From an uncultured Lachnospiraceae bacterium (GTDB lineage: Bacteria; Bacillota; Clostridia; Lachnospirales; Lachnospiraceae): a stretch of DNA of 51,888 nt. Numbering within the stretch: position 1 is the stretch's first letter; every line of letters begins with the position of its first letter. This document shows, in pieces, positions 36,180 to 44,921 of this stretch. The DNA lies in the NCBI GenBank assembly GCA_949155905.1, contig CASCWU010000013.1, positions 1-51,888 on the forward strand, read 5' to 3'. Under the pieces are notes generated by a model that saw nothing but the letters and a program-made list of their open reading frames with translations, was not told the DNA's origin and made no database searches. A program made the translations under genes and the position numbers.

Positions 36180-37919
36180 ATGAGTCCGAAAATGAAAAAA
36201 TTTTTATCGTATTACAAGCCTTATATGGGGTTGTTTCTGGCGGATATGCTGTTTGCCTTTTTTGCGGCAGCTATTTCGCTCGTCGCTCCGCTGATTGTCC
36301 GCTATATTACCAATACGCTTTTGGTGGAGTATGAGATTGGAGAGGCCATGGAGCAGATTGTATGGCTCTGCGGGGCGATGGTAGCGCTTGCCTTACTGGA
36401 GATGGGCTGTAACTTCTTTATTTCTCATAAGGGACATATGATGGGCGCCTATATGGAGTCCGATATGCGCAATGATATTTTTGAGCATTATCAGAAGCTG
36501 TCCTTTAATTTTTATGACAATCAGAAGGTCGGTCAGCTAATGACGCGGATCACCAATGATTTGTTTGAGATTACGGAGTTATGCCACCACGGGCCGGAGG
36601 ATATCGTGATTTCGATTATCAAGTTTGTGGGCGCCTTTGTGATTCTGATTCGGATTAACGCACCGCTTACGCTGATTGTCTTTGCGGTATTGCCGCTCAT
36701 GTTTTTATTTGCCATGACAGTACGGAAAAAGATGAACGTGGCCTTCCGCCGGAACCGGGAGAGGATCGCCGATATCAATGCTCAGATCGAGGACAGTCTG
36801 TCGGGCGTGCGCGTCGTAAAATCCTTTGCCAATGAAGAGGTAGAGATGAACCAGTTCCGGGAGGGGAATAATCGCTTTGTCGCCAGCAAAAACAGCAGCT
36901 ATTTCTGGATGGCAACCTTTCATTCCGGTCTGGGATTTTTTACCAGCATGATCAACGTCGTAGTGATCATTGGAGGCGGCCTTCTGATTTTAAAAAATGT
37001 GATCCGGGTGACGGATTTGCTGACGTTTCTGCTTTATATCAACAACTTAATCGAGCCGGTGCGAAAGCTCATTAACTTTACGGAGCAGTTCCAAAACGGA
37101 ATTACGGGCTATGAACGGTTTTACGAAATCCTTTCGATTGAGCCGGATATCGTGGACAGCAAGGGGGCAAAGGAATTAAAAGAGGTCAGAGGAGACATTG
37201 CGTTTGAAGGGGTTTCCTTCCGGTATCAGGATACGAAGGAGGATGTTTTCCGAAACATCAATTTAGACGTTAAGGCCGGAGACTATATGGCTCTGGTCGG
37301 AAGCTCCGGCGTCGGAAAGACGACGATGTGCAGTCTGATTCCACGTTTTTATGATACGACGGAAGGCTCTGTTAAGCTGGACGGTGTGGATGTCCGAAAC
37401 ATTACGATGCGCTCGCTGCGGCGGAATATCGGAATCGTCCAGCAGGACGTCTATTTGTTTGCCGGAACGGTGATGGACAATATTCGCTACGGAAAGCAGG
37501 ATGCAACCGAGGCAGAAATCATCGAGGCAGCGAAAAATGCCAATGCTCATGAGTTTATTATGTCGCTGCCGGACGGCTACCAGACCGATATCGGGCAGCG
37601 GGGCGTGAAGCTTTTTTGCGGACAGAAGCAGCGGCTTAGCATTGCCCGGGTATTTTTAAAGAATCCGCCGGTGCTGATTTTTGACGAAGCAACGAGCGCA
37701 CTGGATAACGAAAGTGAGCGTGTCGTCCAGGAATCCTTAGAAAAGCTTGCAAAGAACCGTACGACCTTTGTCATTGCCCATCGTCTGACGACGATTCGGA
37801 ATGCCAAGGATATCATTGTCTTGACGGAGGATGGAATTGCAGAGCGAGGAACGCATAAGGAGCTGCTGGCGCAGGACGGGATTTATGCCGGGCTGTACCG
37901 GATGGCGGAAGAGAAGTAG
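36180..37919 (+). CDS. ABC exporter half-transporter with degenerate signature motif
   Basis: A 579-residue fusion of a six-helix membrane domain (about 1-320) and an ATPase domain, the layout of MsbA/LmrA-type lipid or drug exporters that work as dimers. Seen: Walker A VGSSGVGKTT near residue 375, Q-loop IVQQDVYLF, Walker B VLIFDEATSAL near 500, and the H-loop IAHRL. The signature motif, normally LSGGQ, reads LFCGQ at residues 478-482, changing the conserved Ser and the first Gly. The rest of the ATPase looks intact. GGGGGAGAA precedes the start. The substrate is unknown. Confidence 0.88.
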   Translation: MSPKMKKFLSYYKPYMGLFLADMLFAFFAAAISLVAPLIVRYITNTLLVEYEIGEAMEQIVWLCGAMVALALLEMGCNFFISHKGHMMGAYMESDMRNDIFEHYQKLSFNFYDNQKVGQLMTRITNDLFEITELCHHGPEDIVISIIKFVGAFVILIRINAPLTLIVFAVLPLMFLFAMTVRKKMNVAFRRNRERIADINAQIEDSLSGVRVVKSFANEEVEMNQFREGNNRFVASKNSSYFWMATFHSGLGFFTSMINVVVIIGGGLLILKNVIRVTDLLTFLLYINNLIEPVRKLINFTEQFQNGITGYERFYEILSIEPDIVDSKGAKELKEVRGDIAFEGVSFRYQDTKEDVFRNINLDVKAGDYMALVGSSGVGKTTMCSLIPRFYDTTEGSVKLDGVDVRNITMRSLRRNIGIVQQDVYLFAGTVMDNIRYGKQDATEAEIIEAAKNANAHEFIMSLPDGYQTDIGQRGVKLFCGQKQRLSIARVFLKNPPVLIFDEATSALDNESERVVQESLEKLAKNRTTFVIAHRLTTIRNAKDIIVLTEDGIAERGTHKELLAQDGIYAGLYRMAEEK

Positions 37920-37943
37920 CAGAGAGTATGGAAAAAAAGGAAA

Positions 37944-38270
37944 TCCAACCAGGTATCCCTATACCGGCATTATCTGGATTGCTGCAGCGAGCTGGGAGTC
38001 CCGGGCGTGGAGCAAGCGATCAATCAAATGTTGGTACTGGATTATCTGATACAAAACGAGGATCGCCACCAAAATAATTTTGGGGTAGTTCGTAGGGCAG
38101 ATACCCTGGAACTTTCTGCCCTGGACGGAATAGAAGAGGAATTGCGGGAAATCGTCCGTGACTCCTTATTTATAGAAGAAGCCAGATGCGAGGCGCTTTG
38201 CAGAGGGATACGACAACGGATAAAGCAGTTAGAGCAGATATTGCCGGAGTTGTCTAAGGATTCGTTATAA
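37944..38270 (+). pseudogene. Remnant of a HipA-like kinase domain protein
   Basis: After the ABC gene stop, the same frame gives VSLYRHYLDCCSELG, then MLVLDYLIQNEDRHQNNFG. This matches the catalytic loop region of HipA-like (PI3/4-kinase fold) proteins, where NEDRHxNNFG carries the catalytic Asp. Then RRADTLE jumps directly to a C-terminal stretch (LSALDGIEEELREI). The intervening segment with the metal-binding DSG is missing, and so is the whole N-terminal half. There is no proper start. Intact relatives are 300-400 residues and are usually found as stand-alone or toxin-antitoxin kinases. The remainder of the gap to 38426 holds the dispersed repeat. Confidence 0.6.
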
Positions 38271-38303
38271 AAAATGATATAAAAAACAGAATATGATATA
38301 AAA

Positions 38304-38374
38304 TATCTGCATTTGCACACAGCAAAAACCGGTGCAGGGCAGGGAACGCCATAAAGGAAAAATTTATGGCGTTC
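38304..38374 (+). repeat. Dispersed hairpin-forming repeat, copy B
   Basis: Same blocks and order as copy A at 14201-14265: TTTGCACACAGCAAAA, CCGGTGC, then a strong hairpin GGAACGCCATAAA ... TTTATGGCGTTCC (38342-38374). It sits between the HipA remnant and the convergent rfbC gene, where it could end transcription from either side, though no long T-run follows on the plus strand. Confidence 0.7.
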
Positions 38375-38426
38375 CTTCAAAAAACAAGGAGAAAAGCAGT
38401 TGCTTTTTCACAGCCTCTGAAACCGA

Positions 38427-39044
38427 CTATCTGTTATTAGGCCTGTCTTTTAAATTCGGCCAGTTCTGATCTCGTTCATTTAAGTTTAACGGTGTTCCGT
38501 CCTCCATTTGATAGCCCTTGGCAGAGGCTGTCCCGGAATAAGCCTGGCCTTCTGTCAGCTGCGGCCAGCAGATACCGATTTCCGGATCGTTCCAGGCCAG
38601 TCCTCCGTCGTCTCCAGGATGGTAAAAATCCGTGCATTTATAACAAAATTCCGCATAATCGGATAAGACCAGATAGCCATGGGCAAAGCCCTCCGGGATA
38701 TAAAACTGTTTTTTGTTCTCTGCGCTTAGTTCCATACCGAACCATGCTCCGTAGGTGGCGCTGCCCTCCCGTAAATCTACCGCTACGTCAAATACGCTGC
38801 CGCGGACAACACGTACCAGCTTTCCCTGTGGGTAATGTTTTTGAAAGTGCAGCCCCCGCAGCACACCTTTCGGGGAGGAGGACTGATTGTCCTGCACAAA
38901 GTGCATCGTCAGCCCCGCTTCCTCCATGTCCTGCTGGTTGTAGGTCTCCATAAAATAACCTCTGGCATCGCCGTGGACGGCAGGCGTAATGATACAAAGT
39001 CCCTCGATGCCGCCGACGTTTTTTTCTACTGTTATTTGTCCCAT
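38427..39044 (-). CDS. rfbC: dTDP-4-dehydrorhamnose 3,5-epimerase
   Basis: A 205-residue cupin-fold epimerase, third enzyme of dTDP-L-rhamnose synthesis. Seen: PAVHGDARGYFMETYNQQDM near the start, FVQDNQSSSPKGVLRGLHFQ with the catalytic His region, and IPEGFAHGYLVLSDYAEFCYK. The length is slightly above the usual 180-190 because of a C-terminal tail. It is the last gene of the operon, 49 bases after rfbD. It acts in the cytoplasm to supply rhamnose for surface polysaccharides. Confidence 0.93.
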   Translation of the reverse strand: MGQITVEKNVGGIEGLCIITPAVHGDARGYFMETYNQQDMEEAGLTMHFVQDNQSSSPKGVLRGLHFQKHYPQGKLVRVVRGSVFDVAVDLREGSATYGAWFGMELSAENKKQFYIPEGFAHGYLVLSDYAEFCYKCTDFYHPGDDGGLAWNDPEIGICWPQLTEGQAYSGTASAKGYQMEDGTPLNLNERDQNWPNLKDRPNNR

Positions 39045-39093
39045 AGTTCATTCTCCTATCATAAACTCTGCGTTTATTCTATAAAAAGGTTCT

Positions 39094-40095
39094 TCATATA
39101 GTGCGCCAATATCCTTCTAAATACCGCCGCAGTGCGTCCTTCCAGTCCGGCAGGGGGGCAAATCCAGATTCTGCCAGCTTGCTTTTGTCTAAGCGGCTGT
39201 TAAAGGGGCGGATAGCGTGAGGTGTTCCGGCGGCCAGAGAAGCATTGTATTCTGCGGTGCTGACCGGAATAAGGGTTAAATGTCCGGTATCGTATTCGGA
39301 ATGTCCGAGAGCTGCCGCCTGGCGGAAAATCTCTGCGGCAAATTCATACCAGCTGATATATCCGCCCTCGTTGGTAGCATGGTAGATGCCGTAGCGGTCT
39401 GTTTCTACCATATCGGCAAGCAGACGTGCAAGATCCGGCGTATAGGTCGGGGTGCCGATCTGATCGTCTACGACGGTCAGTGTTTCGTGGTTTTCCCCCA
39501 GACGCAGCATGGTTTTGACAAAATTATTTCCATGAGGGCCAAATACCCAGGCGATGCGGACGATAAAATATTGTTCAAGCAGGCGGGTAATGGCATGTTC
39601 CCCGGCCAGCTTTGTCCGGCCGTAGGTATTGAGAGGACGATAGTCTGCCTCCTCTGGCAGCCATGGAGCATCTCCAGTACCGTCAAAAATATAGTCGGTG
39701 CTAAGATAAAGCAGCTTACAGCCATAGCGGCGGCATGCCTCGGCGATATACCGGGTTCCGGTTCCATTGACCGCTTCTACCGTTTCCTGATTTTCCGGCG
39801 CCTCTGCTGCATCAACAGCCGTCCAGGCGGCACAGTGCAGAACGGCATCAAATGGCTTTCCGGCTGCTTTGCCAGGGTCGTTTGTTTGGGAGGAATCAGC
39901 ATAGTGCCGAAACAACTCCTCAACGGCTACATGGTCGGTGATATCTAACGGGACATAGGTAAAGGCTCCTTTGACGACTCCAAAGGGATGCTCGGAGGAG
40001 CGATCACTGGCGACGACCTCCTGTCCCCGCCGGAGAAGTTCTTCTACCAAATCGTAGCCAAGCTGTCCGTTTGCTCCGGTAATGAGTAGTTTCAT
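39094..40095 (-). CDS. rfbD: dTDP-4-dehydrorhamnose reductase
   Basis: A 333-residue short-chain dehydrogenase, the final step to dTDP-L-rhamnose. Seen: the NAD(P)-binding LITGANGQLGYDLVEEL, the catalytic STDYIFDG with Tyr and Lys in NTYGRTKLAGE, and the C-terminal RPFNSRLDKSKL. It is somewhat longer than the usual 280-300 residues because of an insertion around residues 65-80 (SSQTNDPGKAAGKPF). It overlaps rfbB by four bases, indicating translational coupling. Confidence 0.93.
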   Translation of the reverse strand: MKLLITGANGQLGYDLVEELLRRGQEVVASDRSSEHPFGVVKGAFTYVPLDITDHVAVEELFRHYADSSQTNDPGKAAGKPFDAVLHCAAWTAVDAAEAPENQETVEAVNGTGTRYIAEACRRYGCKLLYLSTDYIFDGTGDAPWLPEEADYRPLNTYGRTKLAGEHAITRLLEQYFIVRIAWVFGPHGNNFVKTMLRLGENHETLTVVDDQIGTPTYTPDLARLLADMVETDRYGIYHATNEGGYISWYEFAAEIFRQAAALGHSEYDTGHLTLIPVSTAEYNASLAAGTPHAIRPFNSRLDKSKLAESGFAPLPDWKDALRRYLEGYWRTI

Positions 40096-41132
40096 AGCTG
40101 TCCTCCATTCGCCAGGCGGCTTCCGTACATACGGTTATAGTAGTTTTGATAGTCGCCAGAAAGGATCTCTTCCCACCATTCCTGATGGGTAAGATACCAC
40201 TCGATGGTCTGGTGGATGCCGTCGGCAAATTTGGTTTCCGGCAGCCAGCCCAATTCCTGGTGGATTTTGGCCGGATCGATAGCATAGCGCATATCATGTC
40301 CCTTTCGGTCGGCTACATAGGTAATCAGGCTTTCCGGTTTCTTTAATTCCCGGCAAATCAGCCGGACGATATCCAGATTTTTCATTTCGTTGTGTCCTCC
40401 GATGTTGTAGGCCTCACCAAGCCGTCCGTTTTGCAAAATCAGGTCGATGGCCTTGCAATGATCCTCGACATAGAGCCAGTCGCGTACATTGGCACCGGTT
40501 CCATAGACAGGAAGCGGCTTGTCATGTAGAGCATTGGCAATCATCAGCGGAATCAGCTTTTCCGGGAACTGATATGGCCCGTAGTTGTTGGAACAGCGGC
40601 TGATGGTGACAGGCAGTCCATAGGTGCGGAAGTAGGAGAGAGCCAGCAGATCAGCAGCCGCCTTTGAGGAGCTGTAAGGGCTGCTCGTATGGATCGGGGT
40701 CTCTTCGGTAAAAAACAGGTCTGGCCGATCCAAGGGCAGATCGCCGTATACCTCATCGGTCGAAACCTGGTGAAAACGGCCTGTACCAAAAAAACGACAG
40801 GCATCCATCAGGACAGCAGTTCCCTTGATATTGGTATCCAAAAAGACCTCTGGCTGCTCAATTGAGCGATCCACATGAGTTTCTGCAGCGAAATTGACGA
40901 CTACTTCTGGTTTTTCTTCTTCAAAAAGCTGCCAGACGGTTTTGCGATCTGTGATATCTGCTTTGACAAAGCGAAAGCCTGGCTGCTTTAGCACATCCTT
41001 TAGGGTGCTTAGATTACCTGCATAGGTCAGGCTGTCCAGACAAACCACCCGATCCTCCGGGTGCTGCCTTTTCCAATAAAAAATAAAATTGCTTCCGATA
41101 AATCCGGCTCCGCCGGTGACAAAAATCGTCAT
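40092..41132 (-). CDS. rfbB: dTDP-glucose 4,6-dehydratase
   Basis: A 346-residue NAD-dependent extended SDR, second enzyme of the rhamnose route. Seen: VTGGAGFIGSNFIFYW at the N-terminus, ETHVDRSIEQPEVF near residue 81, STDEVYGDL near 124, the YSSSKAAADLL catalytic Tyr and Lys near 153, and RCSNNYGPYQFPEKLIPL. rfbA lies 15 bases upstream in the operon. Confidence 0.95.
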   Translation of the reverse strand: MTIFVTGGAGFIGSNFIFYWKRQHPEDRVVCLDSLTYAGNLSTLKDVLKQPGFRFVKADITDRKTVWQLFEEEKPEVVVNFAAETHVDRSIEQPEVFLDTNIKGTAVLMDACRFFGTGRFHQVSTDEVYGDLPLDRPDLFFTEETPIHTSSPYSSSKAAADLLALSYFRTYGLPVTISRCSNNYGPYQFPEKLIPLMIANALHDKPLPVYGTGANVRDWLYVEDHCKAIDLILQNGRLGEAYNIGGHNEMKNLDIVRLICRELKKPESLITYVADRKGHDMRYAIDPAKIHQELGWLPETKFADGIHQTIEWYLTHQEWWEEILSGDYQNYYNRMYGSRLANGGQL

Positions 41133-41147
41133 AAGAATTCCCTTTCT

Positions 41148-42044
41148 TTAATATAATCCATCCTGAAATTTTCCGTCCAGGACGTCCTTTAAATATTGTC
41201 CGTATTGGTTTTTTCGGAGCAGCTCATAGACCTTTAGCACATCCTCCTTCGTAATCCAGCCATTGAGATAGGCGATTTCCTCCAGACAGGCAATTTTCCG
41301 GTGCTGGTGCTGCTCTATCGTTTTTACAAAATTGGTGGCATCCACCAAGCTTTCATGTGTCCCGGTATCCAGCCAGGTAAAGCCTTGCCCCAAAAGCTCT
41401 ACGTTTAAGCTGTGGTTTTGTAAATAGAGATTGTTTAGGTCTGTGATTTCCAGCTCACCCCGCGCACTTGGACGCAGTCCTTTGGCATATTCCACGACGC
41501 GGTTGTCATAAAAATACAGGCCGGTGATGCAGTAGTTGCTTTTTGGATGAGCAGGCTTTTCCTCTAAGGAAATCACTTTCCCCTCTTGGTCGAATTCGAC
41601 GATACCAAAACGCTCCGGATCGTCTACATAATAGCCGAAAATCGTGGCGCCGCTGCCGTTTTTCGCATTGCTTACTGCCGTTTGCAGACGTTGCCGCAGG
41701 CCGTGTCCGGCGAAAATATTGTCGCCCAAAATCATAGCCACGGTATCTGTGCCGATAAAATCCTCTCCGATCAAAAATGCCTGTGCCAGTCCGTCCGGGC
41801 TAGGCTGTACGGCATAGGAAAGCGAAAGACCGAATTGCTTTCCGTCTCCAAGCAGCTCCTCAAAGCGAGGGGTGTCCTGCGGAGTGGAAATAATCAGAAT
41901 GTCCCGGATGCCTGCATTCATCAGAACAGAAAGCGGGTAATAAATCATGGGCTTGTCGTAAACAGGTAATAGCTGCTTGGATGTCACCATCGTCAGCGGA
42001 TACAGGCGAGTGCCGGAGCCGCCTGCCAAAATGATACCCTTCAT
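41148..42044 (-). CDS. rfbA: Glucose-1-phosphate thymidylyltransferase
   Basis: A 298-residue nucleotidyltransferase starting the dTDP-rhamnose pathway by joining glucose 1-phosphate to dTTP. Seen: the signature [45 protein letters not shown] near residue 108 and [17 protein letters not shown] lies upstream of the start. It is the first gene of the rfbA-B-D-C operon, whose leader includes an inverted repeat (CCGGTT 42091-42096 with AACCGG 42111-42116). Confidence 0.95.
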   Translation of the reverse strand: MKGIILAGGSGTRLYPLTMVTSKQLLPVYDKPMIYYPLSVLMNAGIRDILIISTPQDTPRFEELLGDGKQFGLSLSYAVQPSPDGLAQAFLIGEDFIGTDTVAMILGDNIFAGHGLRQRLQTAVSNAKNGSGATIFGYYVDDPERFGIVEFDQEGKVISLEEKPAHPKSNYCITGLYFYDNRVVEYAKGLRPSARGELEITDLNNLYLQNHSLNVELLGQGFTWLDTGTHESLVDATNFVKTIEQHQHRKIACLEEIAYLNGWITKEDVLKVYELLRKNQYGQYLKDVLDGKFQDGLY

Positions 42045-42136
42045 AAGAAATCAGCCTCCTTTTTGTACCGTTAGGATAGGGTTAGTATTTCCGGTTTTTT
42101 GAGGGAATACAACCGGTGAAACATGTTTCTGGAGCT

Positions 42137-42167
42137 AGTATAAAGGGTGACGTAACGTCATGTGCAA
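42137..42167 (-). promoter_or_regulatory. rfb promoter with 19-bp spacer and dyad: candidate MerR-type target
   Basis: On the minus strand TTGCAC (42162-42167) and TATACT (42137-42142) are 19 bp apart, two more than optimal for sigma-A. The spacer contains the dyad TGACGT-A-ACGTCA (42148-42160), centred within two bases of the spacer midpoint. A long spacer holding a dyad is how MerR-family activators work, and a MerR-family gene ends 16 bases upstream. Confidence 0.55.
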
Positions 42168-42182
42168 GAGTTTTTTGAAAAA

Positions 42183-43412
42183 TTATTTCTGGCATATAAA
42201 AATACCTGCCTCCTTCGTAATCAAAAATCCGCCTCTTCGCCGAACCTCCCGTTTTATCCGCTCTTCCACAAACATTCGGAAGTCGGAATAGCGTTCCAGC
42301 AAATACTGGTTCTGGTTGCCGTGGCAGGACAGAATGTATTCTAAAAGAGGCTCTGCCTCTGTCAGCTCGATAGAATCCTTATAATCGCGGCGTTCGACCT
42401 GAGAAAAGCTTTGCTGCAGTAGAGCAGCGCCGTTTTCCAGGCCAAAGTGTTCATACAGAATTTTTCCGGAAAGCCGGATATGGCTGTCAAAGTGCTGAAC
42501 CAAATCTGTAATTTCTTTCATATGCTTTGCCCCATAGGTGCTGCACAGGAAACGTCCGCCTGGCTTTAAGACGCGGCATATTTCCTGACAGACGGCAAAG
42601 ATATCCTCGCAGTAAAATAAAACATGATTGGCAAGCACCAGATCAAAGCTGTGATCCGACCATGGAATACGGCAGCAGTCAAAGCATTGAAAAGAGAAAC
42701 GCAGATCCTCTGCGCCGATGCTTCGTCTGGCGTCCCGCAGCATTCCTTCTGAAATATCGGATAGAACAACCAAAATAGAGGCAGGAAGCCGATTCTTATT
42801 TTCTGTCCAAAGCGCGCCGTTGCCGCAGCCAACCTCTAAAATCTGGAGTTTTTCGGCTCCTTTTTTTCTGCCTGCCTGCTGCGTTGCTAATTCACATTGC
42901 TCATAAATCCATGGAAACCACCCTTGTGGATTGGTAGAATATTCCTGATGTAGCTGAATTCTGGCCGCAATATTCCCCGCATTTTGATATTGGGTTTTTA
43001 GGCTTTGCTCCATACCCGTTAGATGAATGAGCTGCAGCATCCCGCTCCAGTCGGTTTCCTGATCTTTGGAGATGGCCTCTATCGTATTATCAATCGCTGT
43101 TTCTACAAGCTGGAGCTGCTCTATCCGATCCTGCACGAGCTTTTTTTGCAGCTTGAGAGAATGGAGAAGAAAATGAGAGTCTGCTTCTCCAATCGTCATT
43201 TCCCGGATATCATCAAGCGAAAATCCCAGATATTTTAACAATAAAATCTGCTGGAGCCTGGCAAAGTCTGAATCGGTATAAAATCTGGCTCCGGATTCGT
43301 TGACATAGGATGGCTTTAAGAGATTTTTCTGGTCATAAAAGCGTATCGTCCGCACGGAAACCTGTGCCATTTTGGCAAATTCGCCGGAGGAATAATAGCC
43401 TGGAAGTTTCAT
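42183..43412 (-). CDS. MerR-family regulator fused to a SAM-dependent methyltransferase
   Basis: A 409-residue protein. Residues 1-70 form a MerR winged helix (YYSSGEFAKMAQVSVRTIRF, then YDQKNLLKPSYVNESG), followed by the coiled dimerisation helix to about 120. Residues about 185-300 are a class I methyltransferase: motif I ILEVGCGNGAL, an acidic residue in VVLSDISEGML, then LVLANHVLFYCEDI and GGRFLCSTYG. In MerR proteins the C-terminal part senses the ligand. Here it may be the methyltransferase substrate or SAM itself. The gene has its own normal 17-bp promoter and ends just before the rfb promoter. The methyltransferase substrate is unknown. Confidence 0.8.
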   Translation of the reverse strand: MKLPGYYSSGEFAKMAQVSVRTIRFYDQKNLLKPSYVNESGARFYTDSDFARLQQILLLKYLGFSLDDIREMTIGEADSHFLLHSLKLQKKLVQDRIEQLQLVETAIDNTIEAISKDQETDWSGMLQLIHLTGMEQSLKTQYQNAGNIAARIQLHQEYSTNPQGWFPWIYEQCELATQQAGRKKGAEKLQILEVGCGNGALWTENKNRLPASILVVLSDISEGMLRDARRSIGAEDLRFSFQCFDCCRIPWSDHSFDLVLANHVLFYCEDIFAVCQEICRVLKPGGRFLCSTYGAKHMKEITDLVQHFDSHIRLSGKILYEHFGLENGAALLQQSFSQVERRDYKDSIELTEAEPLLEYILSCHGNQNQYLLERYSDFRMFVEERIKREVRRRGGFLITKEAGIFICQK

Positions 43413-43438
43413 GGAAGCACCCCCAATCGTTTTTTGTT

Positions 43439-43467
43439 ATTGTAAACCAGGACGAAGCAGAGTACAA
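43439..43467 (-). promoter_or_regulatory. Promoter of the MerR-methyltransferase gene
   Basis: On the minus strand TTGTAC (43462-43467) and TACAAT (43439-43444) with a 17 bp spacer. The start codon is about 27 bases beyond the -10. Confidence 0.55.
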
Positions 43468-43655
43468 GCAGTTTATTAGGGAAAGGGCGATTTTGGCAAA
43501 GGCTTGCTTGTGAGAAAGATACAAAATAGAATTCTTTCTGAAAATTGTGAAAGAAAAAAATGCTCTGCCATATTTTTGACGAGAAACTATCCTAACATAA
43601 AGCTGGAAGAAAAACCAACCGCTTCCAATTCCTGCCTGAAAATAAATTTTTCTCC

Positions 43656-43713
43656 TTTGAATTTCTTTCCCTTGAAATTCTCTCTTGAGAAATTCAAAAA
43701 ATTGGTATATGAT
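43656..43713 (+). promoter_or_regulatory. Promoter of the HAD phosphatase with nested inverted repeats
   Basis: TTGAGA (43685-43690) and TATGAT (43708-43713) with a 17 bp spacer. TTTGAATTTCT (43656-43666) and AGAAATTCAAA (43688-43698) are perfect complements overlapping the -35, and a further related TTGAAATTCT lies between them at 43672-43681. The remaining bases of the 43413-43789 gap hold the divergent promoter and no gene that I can support. Confidence 0.5.
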
Positions 43714-43789
43714 AAAATGTATGCGGTCTGCCGATATATAGATAGAAGGGCTTCCGCAGAAAATGACGCTGGATAAAGTGAGGGTAGAA

Positions 43790-44620
43790 ATGAGCGCAGA
43801 AAAACAACGCATGGATCTGGTGGCTCTGGATTTGGACGGGACGCTGACGAATGAAAAGAAGCAGGTGACGGAGCGAACCAAGCAGGCAATATGGCGGGCG
43901 CAGGAGATGGGGATGCGGATTGCTCTGGCTTCCGGGAGACCATATGCAGGGTGCCGTCCGGTAGCAAAGGCATTAGAGCTGGAGAAAAGAGGCGGTTATA
44001 TTCTGGCCTTTAACGGAGGACAGATCTTAGAATGCCATACTGGGACAATGCTTCATTCTAAGGAAATTGCCAAAGACCTTCTGCCGGAGATTTTTCGAGC
44101 CGGGGAACGGTTTGGAGTAACAGCCCTGACCTATGAGGGAGATAAGATACTGAGTGAGCATCCAGAGGATCGTTATGTACAGCAGGAATGTTTTATCAAT
44201 CAAATCAAGGTCAAACAGGTGGCATCCCTGGAGCAGTATGTAACCTGGCCGGTGCCGAAATGCCTGCTGGTAGGAGAGCATGACCAGCTTCTTCCAGTCA
44301 AAGCCTACCTGGAGGAAACCTTTCAGGACGCCTTGAGCATTTATTTTTCAGAATCTTATTTTCTGGAGATTATGGCAGAGGGCGTCAACAAAGCGAGAGG
44401 GCTAAAGCTGCTGACGGAAAGGCTGAAAAGCAGCCGGGAGCATATCCTGGCGTGTGGAGATGGATTGAATGATATCAGCATGATACAATATGCCGGGCTG
44501 GGGGTGGCCATGGCAAATGCCTGTGAGGAGGCGAAGGCGGCGGCAGACTGGCTGGCGCCATCCAATGAGGAAGATGGAGTCGCACAGGTATTGGAACAGC
44601 TTTTAAAGGAAATGTCATAA
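43790..44620 (+). CDS. Cof-type HAD-superfamily phosphatase
   Basis: A 276-residue cytoplasmic phosphatase of the Cof subfamily (class IIB cap). Seen: motif I ALDLDGTLTNEKK with the two catalytic Asp, ALASGRPYAG for motif II, the conserved Lys in NKARGLKLL near residue 205 and motif IV CGDGLNDISMI. Family members act on sugar phosphates, flavin or other phosphomonoesters; the substrate cannot be told from sequence. I chose 43790 after GTGAGGG; an upstream ATG at 43763 lacks a ribosome binding site. Confidence 0.88.
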   Translation: MSAEKQRMDLVALDLDGTLTNEKKQVTERTKQAIWRAQEMGMRIALASGRPYAGCRPVAKALELEKRGGYILAFNGGQILECHTGTMLHSKEIAKDLLPEIFRAGERFGVTALTYEGDKILSEHPEDRYVQQECFINQIKVKQVASLEQYVTWPVPKCLLVGEHDQLLPVKAYLEETFQDALSIYFSESYFLEIMAEGVNKARGLKLLTERLKSSREHILACGDGLNDISMIQYAGLGVAMANACEEAKAAADWLAPSNEEDGVAQVLEQLLKEMS

Positions 44621-44921
44621 ATGCTTTGTATGATGTTTCTTACACTGGTTTTTGCAGGCTCCATATATCTAGTAAACGGCAAAAACAAAACCCTTTGCCG
44701 TTCGCTGTAAAAGCCTGGCAGAAACCTGCATCCCGGAGAGGGATTGTGGCAAACGGACTTTGCTGAAGGCAGAAGAGCGGCAGGCTGCCGGAACCTTTTG
44801 GCACTTGCAGCGTGTGGTGATGCTGCCTCAGTGGAGCATAAAAATGTTAAGAAAGGCTAACAGGTAGCTGCAGAGCAGGAAAATTCTTACTTTGCAGCAT
44901 ACAAAAAAAGGAGGATGAAGT
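44621..44921. other. Intergenic region before the surface protein
   Basis: No gene is visible in these 301 bases. A 9 bp stem AACGGCAAA (44675-44683) with TTTGCCGTT (44694-44702) follows the HAD gene but lacks a T-run. A longer-range pairing GTTAAGAA / TTCTTAC lies nearer the next gene. AAAGGAGG precedes the ATG at 44922. I compared the region by eye with c-di-GMP and other common riboswitch cores and found no match, nor a convincing promoter. Confidence 0.5.

Noticed and set aside
44621-44921. Possible riboswitch (for example c-di-GMP) in the long leader before the surface protein
   Set aside because: I could not find the conserved core of c-di-GMP-I or -II or other common classes, only unrelated hairpins. 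A covariance-model search would settle it.
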